This document shows positions 34,052 through 44,017 of a DNA stretch of 64,000 nucleotides, one piece after another (the first letter of the stretch is position 1; every line of letters starts with the position of its first letter). The stretch is from Macrostomum hystrix (Eukaryota > Platyhelminthes > Macrostomidae). The DNA is taken from NCBI GenBank assembly GCA_950097015.1, contig CATNEN010000007.1, positions 5,570,001 through 5,634,000 of the forward strand. Reading direction: 5' to 3'. The position numbers were made by a program, and so were the translations under genes. Under the pieces are notes generated by a model. It had not been told where the DNA came from. It was given only the letters and a program-made list of their open reading frames with translations, and ran no database searches.

Positions 34052-36097
34052 CATTTCGGTGACAGCCATTTCGGTGACAACAAGTCGTTTCGGTGATGGG
34101 TTGGTCAGTTTGGCACTTATTTTTGCATTTATAATTTTTAATTTTTAATTGTTAAAACATATTTTGAATTTGTTTTAATCAACATGCTCAAGGCTTCGAT
34201 GTATACAGCGTCTTCGGTTTTCTACTTTCGAATAGTTACTTTACGAGTAGTTGGATACTTTCTAATTTAACGTAATGGTAAATTAGCTCTAGAATATTCA
34301 ATTGTTCTTCTGTCTTCTCTCTGAATTAATTATTGATTATTCCGATTTTAAGTCACACGTAGAATGACTGCAGCAATACCATTAACTACGAAAAAGACTA
34401 GCAATTAATCAGTATGTAAATTTTTAAGTTTTGCTACTTGCTTAAAGTTGAGGTTGCATTAGAGAGTAATTCTGCCCGAATTCTGGCACATGTGAGCTAA
34501 TCCCGGCTACATCTGAGCAGTATACAGGCTGTATGAATCCTTCTCTGTAGGAGAGTGAAATTAAATGTGAATAAGTAGCTTGATACCAGTATCTAGTTAT
34601 ATATCCAGTTGCAGTTCTGTAAAAACAACCATCTTTTGTTCTGCTTGAGCACAATTTCTGAACCCCACTGACTCGATCAGGATTTGGTAAAGTGATTGCG
34701 CAAAAGACCCTACGATTTCTTATTGGTTGAGGTATTTTCAATGATCAATATGTATCATGCAATATGGACATATACATAGTATAAAGTATACTGGGATTTA
34801 GGAATGGGATCGGACACCCGCGTGAGAAAAAAATGGGAACTTTAAGAGGAGGGTACTCGTCTTACTAAAAGCAGTGCACTGCATGCACGTGATAAAAAAT
34901 GGTAGACCACTGCAGCTACATCACAACTGCGATTCGTTATTATTTACTACAGGTCCCAGTGGCCATGCGATTCATTCTCATGTCGGGACTCAGGAAGGCG
35001 GACCTGCGACTATAAGGCCGTTCTGCGCGAAATTCCACGCCATGTCCCCAACTTTCATGCAACGCTTTCACGCAACGCTCATCCGAAAGCTCATGGCGCT
35101 GTCCTATCTGCCACGTGATGCGATTATGCCTTTCTTCGAAGATCTCCGTTCTGACAATGCTTTCGAGGAACTCTGCGACTGCATTAGAAACACTTGGCTG
35201 AATGGCGACCGGAAGCCACTGGAGTGCAACAGACGTTTGCATATTTGGCCAGCCCATCAGTGCAGAACTAACAACGATCTGGAGGGTTGGCACAATCGTG
35301 TCAATCCCAAGGCCGGAAGGCGCCAACTACATTTCTACCTACTGCTCCAAACTGCTTCATGAAGAGGCAGCGCTGGTCCCACTTCAGGCGCACCTTCTGT
35401 CCAGAGGAGTGCTGCACCGAGAGCAACGGCTGGCTTACAGAACAGGACAGTCGCAGCTTTTTCGCTACTGGGCAGAATTCGAGGACGGAAATAGCACAAT
35501 CCAGCAGCTGCTTAAAGCCTGCGCTCCTCTTCAACCCAAAACTTGAAAAATGATTATTATACGTATTCAATCAGGAATGAATAACTATTGAAACTATCGA
35601 CTACTCATTAAATCAAGTAATTGAAAGTAAAACCCAGACTCAATCGGAGCTTCTACGGTATTTGCTTTGCAATTTTTCATCGGAGGTTTTACCTTTAGGG
35701 CATAAATGCGTAAATATTAGTATTAAAGCTCGTGCATGCAAATTAGACGCTCAATAACTAACAATTATTTTAAATAATACAACAAATTTCAATACATCAA
35801 ATTCGTACATCAAATTTCATATTGCAGTGTATACCGAACTATAACAATTTGCCTTTCTAATGCTTTTTAAAACTAAGTGGTTTATAGAAAATTTAAAGGG
35901 GCGTGAGAATTGTACTGTTTTTACGAAATTTGTAAAAAAATTGAGAATTATCGCGACAAAAGCATGTGCTATATAAAATTTACTTTCGCAAGTAAAAAAC
36001 TTAACAGTATATTGATGCCACACAATGATTAAAACTAATTCGTGTCACAGAACTGACCAATTCTGTCACAGAAACGACTTGAGTTGTCACCGAAATG
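34052..36097 (+). mobile_element. Mutator-like (MULE) DNA transposon, degenerate, with terminal inverted repeats
   Basis: Left end 34067-34116 and right end 36042-36097 are imperfect inverted repeats: read inward, both carry CATTTCGGTGACAAC, AAGTCGTTTC and TTGGTCAGTT. The CATTTCGGTGACAG word is also present once more at 34052, so the outer boundary is uncertain by 15 bp. The interior contains a broken transposase on the same strand. No 8-11 bp target-site duplication could be matched confidently. Confidence 0.85.
34874..35546 (+). pseudogene. MULE-type transposase C-terminal remnant, frameshifted
   Basis: Would encode the C-terminal part of a MULE transposase, which cuts and pastes the surrounding element. 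Recognisable blocks are IRKLMALSYLPRDAI, NTWLNGDRKP, RTNNDLEGWHNRVNPKAGR (the conserved TNNxxExWHN block) and, in another frame, KLLHEEAALVPLQ and QLLKACAPLQP. The shift occurs between the HFYLL and KLLHEEA blocks, near 35335. The N-terminal catalytic part (DDE residues) is missing or decayed beyond recognition. It lies centrally between the inverted repeats. Coordinates follow the two open segments; the true 5' end is unknown. Confidence 0.82.
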
Positions 36098-37660
36098 ACC
36101 TGGGACCATTTACCAGCTATGCTCATGCTCATATGCAGCTCATCCAGCAGATGTCATAAATTAGCTTTTGACCACGTGTTGTTTGTCCAAACTTATTTTT
36201 ATTCACAGCATTTTCTGACCAAGAAGAAGCCCGTGAAACACAATATGGGTCCAAATTTGTACAGTAAGTTAAATTAATCGAATCGATTTTGTCAATCAAT
36301 ATTTTTATATACTATTTTATATTATTTTTATGTATGCATATATGACGATTTAAATAGTGCACATCTCGTACAGGAACGCACTAAAACACCTAAAACAAAT
36401 ATATAAAATTTTTCACGCTTCGCTTTTCCACTCTTAAGCCTCATTAAGCACTATTAAGACTTAAATATGTTCTTAAAAATATTGTTGAGCGCAAAAAGGC
36501 AAGTGTATTGTCAGCATTTTTGTCTGATTTGTAGCTCCTCAGGTGTTTGTCCCTAAGCCTTAAATATTTTTTTTATTTTTAAATTTATCTTCAATTAGCT
36601 CGTAGTTTGTTACTCTGTATAGATAATAATATTTAAGTCGGGGTTGCAGTGACACCCTGCCCCAACCCTGACCCAGCACAGGATCGTTTTCTCGACCTTT
36701 GTCGAGTGCATAAGTTCCTCACTTCCTGGATCTGATTGTACTCATACATGTAAAATCTCATGCAAGTAATACACAATGACATGAAATGATTATCACACGA
36801 GGGAAACATTCGTTTGATTGATTTAAGAACAGACACGCTGAAAACATGTATAGCTGTGAGATGAACTCAATAAAAAGCGTCAATTTATTTGATTGATCAT
36901 AGCTAGATTAGACATGAGACATGAGACATGAGGCGCGCGGCACTCTCAGCAGTCAATGTCTTGTATTGGCAACGGGGCCCGCTCGGAGTTAGGCAGATTG
37001 CCTTCATCAACATCCGGAAAAGAAGCATTTCATACTGGGCCTCCATAACAAGCCGGCCGGACTCCATAATTTTCAAGTTATTATAGCGGACCGAACATAC
37101 TGTAAAGGGCCCTCATTGGCCAAACTAAAATGGCGCGCGAAATATTCTTTTATATATTTTTATATGCTACGAATATCTATACATAAACGTGTTTTACTTT
37201 ACTGAAATACACTGGGAGTATTCATTAGGAATTTTGGTATAAATACAGAGGGGTTTTCATACAGGGAGTTAACCGTTTGACCTACCATTAAATTGGAGCT
37301 TAAACAGTTCAGTCTCTTTGTGAGCATACTCAAAAAGCCTTACTTATTTCTAAAGTAAGTGGAAGCCGTTAAACCCGATCCGGGGAAGCCCGAGTATAGA
37401 CTGGCCAGAGAGCCTGAATTACCTGACAAAACTTGTCTGAATCACCTGAGAATATTATCTCCAGAACTAACTAGATTTAGTATCTAGAATACTACTGGCA
37501 GAAGGCCAGAAATATCGTGACAAAGAGCCACGCTACCCAAACTATTCGTAGTTTGTATCAGTCCACCCGAGCAGGGGTGTGGTATAATGTATATGTCACT
37601 TTAAGTGACTGAAGGTAATAAGTAAGGAATTTAGGCCAACCACTTATAGTATGTATTTGA
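36098..37660. other. AT-rich intergenic DNA
   Basis: No gene recognised. A short tandem GACATGAGACATGAG occurs near 36914-36930. Several reverse-oriented open frames under 70 codons have no motifs. Confidence 0.45.
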
Positions 37661-38245
37661 ATTACTAGGAAAGTGCAGATAGAAGAAGCACTACAACAAT
37701 ACAGTGATGTTGGAATCAAAGCAAAGATCAACAATGAGGTTATGCTGAACTGCAAAGGCATTAGTCCTGCAAAAGCAATTGGAAACCACAGGAAAAATTT
37801 CGTTTCTCAGTTCGATACCCATTGGAGACAAAGGACACAGAACTCAAGCAAGCTAAGTCACTTCTATTACTCCTTTAAGCAATATTATTCAGCCGAAAAA
37901 TATTTACAACAAATATACAACCCGGAGTTGAGACGTACCATATCCTCGTTTAGACTAGGAAACCATAAGCTAGCTTGCGAAACATTGCGATAGATTATGA
38001 TATATAATAGATTATGTAGTAAGTGCAAAACAGAAGTTGAAAACGAGGTCCACTTCCTTTTTAAGTGCAGTTGGAATATGTATAGCGCCGCACGTTCGAA
38101 TTTTGAGAAGAAAATTTCTGGGAAAACTCCCAATTTCACATCCTTAACAGCAGGAGAGAAATCTAACTACATAATGGCACAAGACGATAGGGAAACCACT
38201 GAAGCTTCAGCAAAGTACATCATAGAAATCTCTCAAATAAGGTAA
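37661..38245 (+). pseudogene. Non-LTR retrotransposon (LINE) ORF2 C-terminal remnant
   Basis: One reading frame interrupted by a TAG at 37991-37993. Before it: PELRRTISSFRLGNHKLACE, the block that follows the reverse transcriptase thumb in many animal LINEs. After it: CSKCKTEVENEVHFLFKC, the terminal CCHC zinc-knuckle-like motif with the typical E-x-E-x-HFL spacing. The reverse transcriptase itself is not present in the window, so the copy is 5' truncated and inactive. The clade cannot be decided from this part. Confidence 0.78.
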
Positions 38246-38525
38246 CAGGTGCCCTGAGACTACGAGCTCGTATTAACTTTTAACAATATATAATTCATAT
38301 TTTTTACTCCTTTGCTTTTCCCTTCCCAGCTCAATAGTTGAATCCTACAAAACTTCGTTTTTCGTTGTCCATTAAAATATTTCTTGTCAAAAACATATAA
38401 AGGAAAAAAAATCAGCACCCATAGATGGCGTGCGCGTTTTAATAATAATAATAATAATAATATTAATAATCAAATGGAATAAGGACCTCTCAAAAATAGA
38501 AACAGCATTTCATCATTTCAAATCA
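38246..38525. other. LINE 3' flank with (AAT)n run
   Basis: An (ATA)n run at 38441-38461 is followed by unremarkable AT-rich sequence; the AAT run may be a retroposon tail. Confidence 0.4.
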
Positions 38526-38758
38526 CCAGACATCCTTGTACAAAAAATGCTATCTTTGTTAGATGTTCAAGCAGCGACATGCACTTTATACTTCCGAATT
38601 CCTATATTTTTAAGTCTCGCGTGCACTTTTGGTCGCATTGAACTTCGTTCTCTTGCTGACCTAGGTTTTGTTTTTTTCGGAAAATAAATTTAGTCATTAT
38701 ACTCGTAGTTCTATAAACGTGTCGCAACACTTGCCTTTGCTGCAGCGCAGGTACGTAT

Positions 38759-38764
38759 TTTATT
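38759..38764 (-). terminator. Polyadenylation signal AATAAA of peptide gene copy 1
   Basis: AATAAA on the minus strand, 56 bases past the stop codon of the upstream open frame. Confidence 0.6.
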
Positions 38765-38819
38765 TAGGGGGATAAAAAATGATTACATAGAATGTCAGTT
38801 TTTTAATCATGTTCGCCAA

Positions 38820-39086
38820 TCAGCGCCGGCCCCACCAGCCGCCCTTCTCCGACTCGAAGTAATTCTCCAGACACTTGGCATATTCGCGCAGCTCCTTTTC
38901 GCTTCCTGGCGGCTTCGGCTTCGGGCAGGGGCTAAACAGCGGCCCGACGGCGTCAGGAGCTCCTGCTAGTCGTGGCCGGATTGTCGTAGGCTTTGCAGCC
39001 GCGGGGGTTGTTAGCACGGGAATCAGGAGCAACAGCAGCAGCAGCAGCGGCAGCGGCGTGGATTTGAGAATAACCAGGTTTGTCAT
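38820..39086 (-). CDS. Secreted peptide precursor with predicted C-terminal Trp-amide, copy 1 (88 aa)
   Basis: Not a family I recognise. Residues 1-31 form a signal peptide: MTNLVILKST, a run of eight leucines after PLP, then a small-residue cleavage region (TTPAAA). The mature part has two cysteines (SPCPKP and AKCLEN) that could make one disulfide, a basic IRPRL, and the tail GGWWGRR before the stop. Gly-Arg-Arg at a C-terminus is the classical carboxypeptidase plus amidation signal, predicting a Trp-Trp-amide end. A TATA box lies 85 bp upstream and AATAAA 56 bp downstream. The second copy at 39561-39824 differs by one K/R change and one leucine. Role as neuropeptide or hormone is inference. 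Confidence 0.75.
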   Translation of the reverse strand: MTNLVILKSTPLPLLLLLLLLIPVLTTPAAAKPTTIRPRLAGAPDAVGPLFSPCPKPKPPGSEKELREYAKCLENYFESEKGGWWGRR

Positions 39087-39170
39087 GCCTGTAGTTGATG
39101 AAGCTGCTTAGCCAAAGGCACAGATCTCAGTCAGTCAGTTTGATGGCTGAAATTGTTTGACTGACCTCGA

Positions 39171-39177
39171 ATTTATA
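39171..39177 (-). promoter_or_regulatory. TATA box of peptide gene copy 1
   Basis: Minus-strand TATAAAT in the context GCAGTATAAATTCGAG, 85 bp upstream of the ATG, with a TCAGTC-type initiator-like word roughly 30 bases further on. Confidence 0.65.
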
Positions 39178-39499
39178 CTGCGTCTTATCAGAGCTAGGAT
39201 CGGCTAAAAACAAGGATGACAGGGCCATATCGATGCAGCGCCATCTAGTGCAACGATAATCAGCGCCATCCAGACATCCTTGTAGAAAAATCTTATCTTT
39301 GTTAGATGACCAAGAGCGACATGCACTTTATACTTCCGAATTCCTATATTTTTAGTCTCGCGTGCACTTCTGGTCGCATTGAACTTCGTTCTCTTGCTGA
39401 CCTAGGTTTTGTTTTTTTCGGAAAATAAATTTTGCCATTATACTCGTAGTTCTATAAACGTGTCGCAACACTTGCCTTTGCTGCAGCGCAGGTACGTAT

Positions 39500-39505
39500 T
39501 TTATT
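39500..39505 (-). terminator. Polyadenylation signal AATAAA of peptide gene copy 2
   Basis: Same position relative to the stop as in copy 1. Confidence 0.6.
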
Positions 39506-39560
39506 TAGGGGGATAAAAAATGATTACATGGAATGTCAGTTTTTTAATCATGTTCGCCAA

Positions 39561-39824
39561 TCAGCGCCGGCCCCACCAGCCGCCCTTCTCCGACTCGAAG
39601 TAATTCTCCAGACACTTGGCGTATTCGCGCAGCTCCTTTTCGCTGCCTGGCGGCCTCGGCTTCGGGCAGGGGCTAAACAGCGGCCCGACGGCGTCAGGAG
39701 CTCCTGCTAGTCGTGGCCGGATTGTCGTAGGCTTTGCAGCCGCGGGGGTTGTTAGCACGGGGATCAGGAGCAGCAGCAGCAGCAGCGGCAGCGGCGTGGA
39801 TTTGAGAATAACCAGGTTTGTCAT
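39561..39824 (-). CDS. Secreted peptide precursor with predicted C-terminal Trp-amide, copy 2 (87 aa)
   Basis: Paralogue of 38820-39086, 738 bp away in direct orientation. The signal peptide leucine run is one residue shorter (seven), a contraction in the CAG/CTG-like tract, and CPKPKPPG is CPKPRPPG. All other residues are identical, including both cysteines and GGWWGRR. Few nucleotide differences between copies, in both coding and flanking DNA, indicate a recent duplication or ongoing gene conversion. Promoter (TATA at 39909-39915) and poly(A) signal are preserved, so both copies could be expressed. Confidence 0.75.
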   Translation of the reverse strand: MTNLVILKSTPLPLLLLLLLIPVLTTPAAAKPTTIRPRLAGAPDAVGPLFSPCPKPRPPGSEKELREYAKCLENYFESEKGGWWGRR

Positions 39825-39908
39825 GCCTGTAGTTGACGAAGCTGCTTAGCCAAAGGCACAGATCTCAGTCAGTCAGTTTGATGGCTGAAATTGTTTGACT
39901 GACCTCGA

Positions 39909-39915
39909 ATTTATA
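39909..39915 (-). promoter_or_regulatory. TATA box of peptide gene copy 2
   Basis: TATAAAT on the minus strand in the same context as copy 1, 85 bp upstream of the ATG. Confidence 0.65.
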
Positions 39916-40004
39916 CTGCGTCTTATCAGAGCTAGGATCGGCTAAAAACAAGGATGACCGGGCCATATCGATGCAGCGCCATCTAGTGCAACGATAATCA
40001 GCGC

Positions 40005-40439
40005 AAACATGCATGCTGATTCGGCCAACGCTCTGCTCTGATGTCGGCGCTTAATTAAATTTCGCTTAATTCTTTTATAAACATGAACAAGAGAAGGTTG
40101 CTAATCATTTTTCTGTGATATGGCGTGATTCTTTTATTGCGATTAACTGTTCTTTAGGCCTGTTCCACTGCTAATTTCGCTTCTCTGTTAGTGGGGCCGC
40201 TTGGGCAAACAAATTTGTCAGTAATTAGAATTTTCTGTTCTGCACAATCGGCACTTCAGAAGGACAGCCCCTTTTGCTCAGAATTTTTCTGTTTTACGGC
40301 AAGTCTTTCAGCAAACATAGGAATAAAATATGCAATGAGGAAGTTGGATCTAAGGGGCATTTTGTACTGCAGTGGCTTGAATGCCGCCAGATTTTGGGCA
40401 CCTTTATCAAGAACTTTGCGATAGTATGGACCATCGGGT
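40005..40439. other. Intergenic, no gene recognised
   Basis: A 77-codon plus-strand open frame (40191-40424) has no recognised motif. Nothing else seen. Confidence 0.45.
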
Positions 40440-41367
40440 AGGTGAGGCTGTCAGGTGATGAGGCTGTCAGGTGATGAGGCTTTCAGGTGATGGGGCTGTC
40501 AGTTGATGAGGCTGTCAGTTGATGAGGCTGTCAGGTGATGAGGCTGTCAGTTGATGAGGCTGTCAGGTGATGAGGCTGTCAGGTGATGAGGCTGTCAGGT
40601 GATGAGGCTGTCAGGTGATGAGGCTGTCAGGTGATGAGGCTGTCAGGTAATGAGGCTTCAGGTGATGAGGCTGTCAGTTGATGAGGCTGTTTGTCGATGA
40701 GGCTGTCAGGTGATGAGGCTGTCAGGTGATGAGGCTGTCAGGTGATGAGGCTGTCAGGTGATGAGGTTGTCAGGTGATGAGGCTGTCAGGTGATGAGGCT
40801 GTCAGGTAATGAGGCTTCAGGTGATGAGGCTGTCAGTTGATGAGGCTGTCAGGTGATGAGGCTGTCAGGTGATGAGGCTGTCAGGTGATGAGGCTTCAGG
40901 TGATGAGGCTGTCAGTTGATGAGGCTGTCAGTTGATGAGGCTGTCAGTTGATGAGGCTGTCAGGTGATGAGGCTATCAGTTGATGAGGCTGTTTGTCGAT
41001 GAGGCTGTCAGTTGATGAGGCTGTCAGGTGATGAGGCTGTCAGTTGATGAGGCTGTTAGTTGATGAGGCTGTCAGGTGATGAGGCTGTCAGTTGATGAGG
41101 CTGTTAGTTGATGAGGCTGTCAGGTGATGAGGCTGTCAGTTGATGAGGCTGTCAGGTGATGAGGCTGTCAGGTGATGAGGCTTCAGGTGATGAGGCTGTC
41201 AGGTGATGAGGCTGTCAGTTGATGAGGCTGTCAGTTGATGAGGCTGTCAGGTGATGAGGCTGTCAACAAAGTGAGGTTGTCAGGTGGTGAGGCTGTCAGG
41301 TGGTGAGGCTGTCAGGTGATGAGGCTGTCAGTTGATGAGGCTGTCAACAAAGTGAGGCTGTCAACAA
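40440..41367. repeat. 16-bp minisatellite with CTGTCA core, about 58 copies
   Basis: Unit GATGAGGCTGTCAGGT, with GTCAGTT, GCTTCAGG and GCTGTTAGTT variants in an irregular order and a CAACAAAGTGAGG type at the right edge. Most units contain CTGTCA, the reverse complement of the TALE-homeodomain core site TGACAG. Confidence 0.96.
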
Positions 41368-42565
41368 ATGCTTGAAAATTTCGTTACTGTAAAATTCAAT
41401 CTCAGTCTCCAAGAAGACTGACTAGCTCGTTGTCCTTGAGGAGTAGTTGCTTTTTCACTGTTTTGTTCGTGTATTGTTCTTTCAGTAGATAACATTGATT
41501 TATTTAAGGCAATATAATACTATTCGAATTGACCGTCTTTGGGCCTGTTGACTATATTTTGTTGTGATAAAAATCAGGTTAAGAAATACAAAATCTGAGC
41601 TATTTTAGTTTTTTTATGCTGAAAAACCGCTAGTGTCTACTGCTCGCCGCAGCAACAGCACTATTGGTCCGACAATGCAGTAGTATTTAGCGAAAGTGCG
41701 CTATTTATTTTTTATTCATTCAAAAATGTGAATTGCAGATACGAAATCGGAAGAGAGAAATATAAAGAAAAAAACAGCGACAATAAATGACCGAATTCGG
41801 TAAACAAAGTTCTCACAAGCCCAGTCACATTTACTCCCGTTGGGGAGCTTTGACAACCGTACAGTAAGCAATACAGTAATATTAGTTATAAGGGAAAAAA
41901 GTGTTCAATAACGATTGCACGTAAATAGTGAGGAATACTGAGCATTTTGCAGGCTCTGAAGTTCACAGAGTTAAATTACAAACTGTACTTCTGCGTAACA
42001 ACTGAATATGCTCACTCTTTGTTGTCTTTTGTTTTCAATAGCCTTGAGTAAAGAGGATGAAGCCCTTTGGATTGTTTTATTAAGTATTTATTATGGAGTC
42101 TGGAGTCATTCAAATAACCTCATCCACAAAGTTTATTGAGCTCATTTTTAAACTAAAACAGAGAAAATCGAATCAAATGCAAATAAATCGACAACTTGGG
42201 TGCTTAGAAATATTAACTAGAGGCCTTGTTGGCCTCATAAACACAGAGGGATACAACTTTAGGTTAGGGAAAGCAACGCATTGTTTGGGATCTGCAGTTG
42301 GTCTGCCTGAACTTGGCAAGGTGCAAATCGAATGAAATGAGAAATTAATCTTCCAGTGCCTCGGCAACCTCGGTTGGCTAGGAAAACAGCGGTGAGGGGG
42401 GAAAAATTACAGAGATCCTCTTCGCGCAATTTAGTGCCACGATCAAACTACTAATAGTAGATGGCAACGATTTCTATCACCCAATTAGGACAAAAAAGCA
42501 ATTCAAAAAGTTTCTAGAAAAAAGACCGAAGCGCAGTTTTCGAGCTCATTTCCATCGCGACCTCA
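41368..42565. other. 3' flank of the TALE homeobox gene
   Basis: AT-rich. Minus-strand AATAAA words occur near 42089-42136, about 430-480 bp after the stop, and are candidates for the gene's poly(A) signal. An 80-codon plus-strand frame (42093-42335) is not recognised. Confidence 0.4.
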
Positions 42566-44017
42566 TCAAGGCGTGCTCGGCTCCAGCTTCTCGCCCAGCG
42601 GCGTCACCATCGTCGGCAACTGCGTAGGCGAGGACACGGAGATGGCCACAGAGTCCGGCGATGCCGATTCCACTCCGCCGCCGCTGCCGCCGAGGCCGAG
42701 GCCAACGATGCTGTCCGTTGAATTGGACGGCTCGGGTGAGCGCAGCCCCGCAACTCGGTAGAGATCGAACCCCGGCACCGTGCGGCCCTCCTGCAGCGGC
42801 TTCACGTAGCGCCGGCGTGCGTTGATGAACCAGTTGTTCACGGTGGTCTTAGTCAGCTGAGTGTCCCTGGCGAGGGCCTCCTTCTGCTCCTCGGAGGGGT
42901 AGGGCTGGTGCAGGTGCGTGGCCAGCCAGTGGAACAGTTTCCTCCTGGCTGAGTAGGGCAGGTTCGGTCTTGAGCCTCGCTTAATGGAGCACCAGTCAAG
43001 GCGCAGAGGCCCCACGCCGCCGCTGCAGGGCGAGGAGCCCAGAACGATAGAGGACGGCGAGCCAGCGGTAGCGTGGGCATTGGAGCCATGGCTCTGGCGA
43101 TGCCGCTGCTGCTGCTGATGCTGGTGGTGGGGCTGGTTCTCAATGCCAGATTCCGATTTCGGGCTGTCGGTGGACGGCGGCTCCCTGACGGCTGCGGCGT
43201 CGACTATTTCGCCAGGCGCCACAGCGGACGTCACCGAGGATGCTGACGACGATGATTGATGAATCAGCGGAGGCGGCTGCGACGGATGCGGCGGAGTCTG
43301 GAATGCGCTCGATTTCGATGGTTGAAAACTCTTGCGCAGGAACTCCAAGCTGCTAGAGCTGCCGCCACCACCGCTGGAGCTGACGATGACGCTGCTAGGA
43401 GCTCCGGAGATCGTCGATGCGGGCAGAGGCGGTGGCGGAGGCGGCAGGAACAGCGGCGCCGCGGCGGCCTGGCCAGCGAATGCGGCCAGCGAGTGGTGCA
43501 GCGCCATGGGGCCTAGGGCGCCGCTGAAGAACGGGAAGCCGGGATACGAAGAGGCCGCTGCGGCGGCTGCGGCTGCGTAGGACAGAAAGCCCTCAGAACC
43601 GCCCACGGATTCCGTGGTGTCCTCCGAGCCGGAGTGATTGTTGATCGCGTCCGGCTCCTCGTCCAGCTCTTCTTCTAGATCTAGGTCGTCGTCTTCTTCG
43701 ACCTCCCCGTCATCGCCGGAGATGTTCGACGGCAGCTCCTCGCATTTCAAGCCGTTGATGACGCGCTGCTCGACCTGGCCCGGCGGTGGCGTCGGCTGAG
43801 GCAACAGCAGCGGGGTTGGCAGCAATTGCTGCTGCTGCTTGCTGTGACGCCGTGGCATCAACTCGTGCGAAGCCGGTCGCTTGCGCTTCGCTGTCGTTTT
43901 GCTCTCCAGGTTCATCGGAGATTCGGCAGACGCTGCGGTGGCTGCGGCACGGTTGATGGCAGCCGCGACGTCCGCATCGGAGCCTGCCGCACCTTCGGAC
44001 TGTCCGTTGTGTTTCGA
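42566..44017 (-). CDS. TALE-class homeodomain transcription factor (Meis/PKNOX-like), terminal exon
   Basis: Nuclear DNA-binding protein. The homeodomain (about residues 315-377 counted from the ATG at 43915) shows the TALE three-residue extension HQPYPSEEQK and recognition helix NNWFINARRRYVKP with Ile at position 50. VNNWFINARRR favours Meis/PKNOX over TGIF (VCNWFINARRR) and Irx. The rest is low complexity: an acidic block (EVEEDDDLDLEEELDEEPD), poly-Ala near YAAAAAAAAASSYPGFPF, poly-Pro and Gln/His tracts. The frame stays open upstream of that ATG to an acceptor TTTGACAG at 44018, so this is probably the last exon of a longer protein, with a MEIS N-terminal domain exon not found in the window; alternatively translation starts at 43915 (449 aa). 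Confidence 0.85.
   Translation of the reverse strand, partial: SKHNGQSEGAAGSDADVAAAINRAAATAASAESPMNLESKTTAKRKRPASHELMPRRHSKQQQQLLPTPLLLPQPTPPPGQVEQRVINGLKCEELPSNISGDDGEVEEDDDLDLEEELDEEPDAINNHSGSEDTTESVGGSEGFLSYAAAAAAAASSYPGFPFFSGALGPMALHHSLAAFAGQAAAAPLFLPPPPPPLPASTISGAPSSVIVSSSGGGGSSSSLEFLRKSFQPSKSSAFQTPPHPSQPPPLIHQSSSSASSVTSAVAPGEIVDAAAVREPPSTDSPKSESGIENQPHHQHQQQQRHRQSHGSNAHATAGSPSSIVLGSSPCSGGVGPLRLDWCSIKRGSRPNLPYSARRKLFHWLATHLHQPYPSEEQKEALARDTQLTKTTVNNWFINARRRYVKPLQEGRTVPGFDLYRVAGLRSPEPSNSTDSIVGLGLGGSGGGVESASPDSVAISVSSPTQLPTMVTPLGEKLEPSTP

Larger units (their letters stand above)
38526..40004. repeat. Tandem duplication, two units of about 740 bp, each with a small gene
   Basis: Unit 1 is 38526-39266 and unit 2 is 39270-40004, near-identical over their whole lengths. 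Each begins CCAGACATCCTTGTA and ends GCGCCATCTAGTGCAACG plus ATAATCAGCGC. Each unit contains, on the minus strand, a TATA box, a short secreted-peptide open frame and an AATAAA signal, so the whole transcription unit was duplicated. Confidence 0.95.

Noticed and set aside
34441-34741. 99-codon minus-strand frame inside the MULE
   Set aside because: No motif; a decayed second MULE frame cannot be shown.
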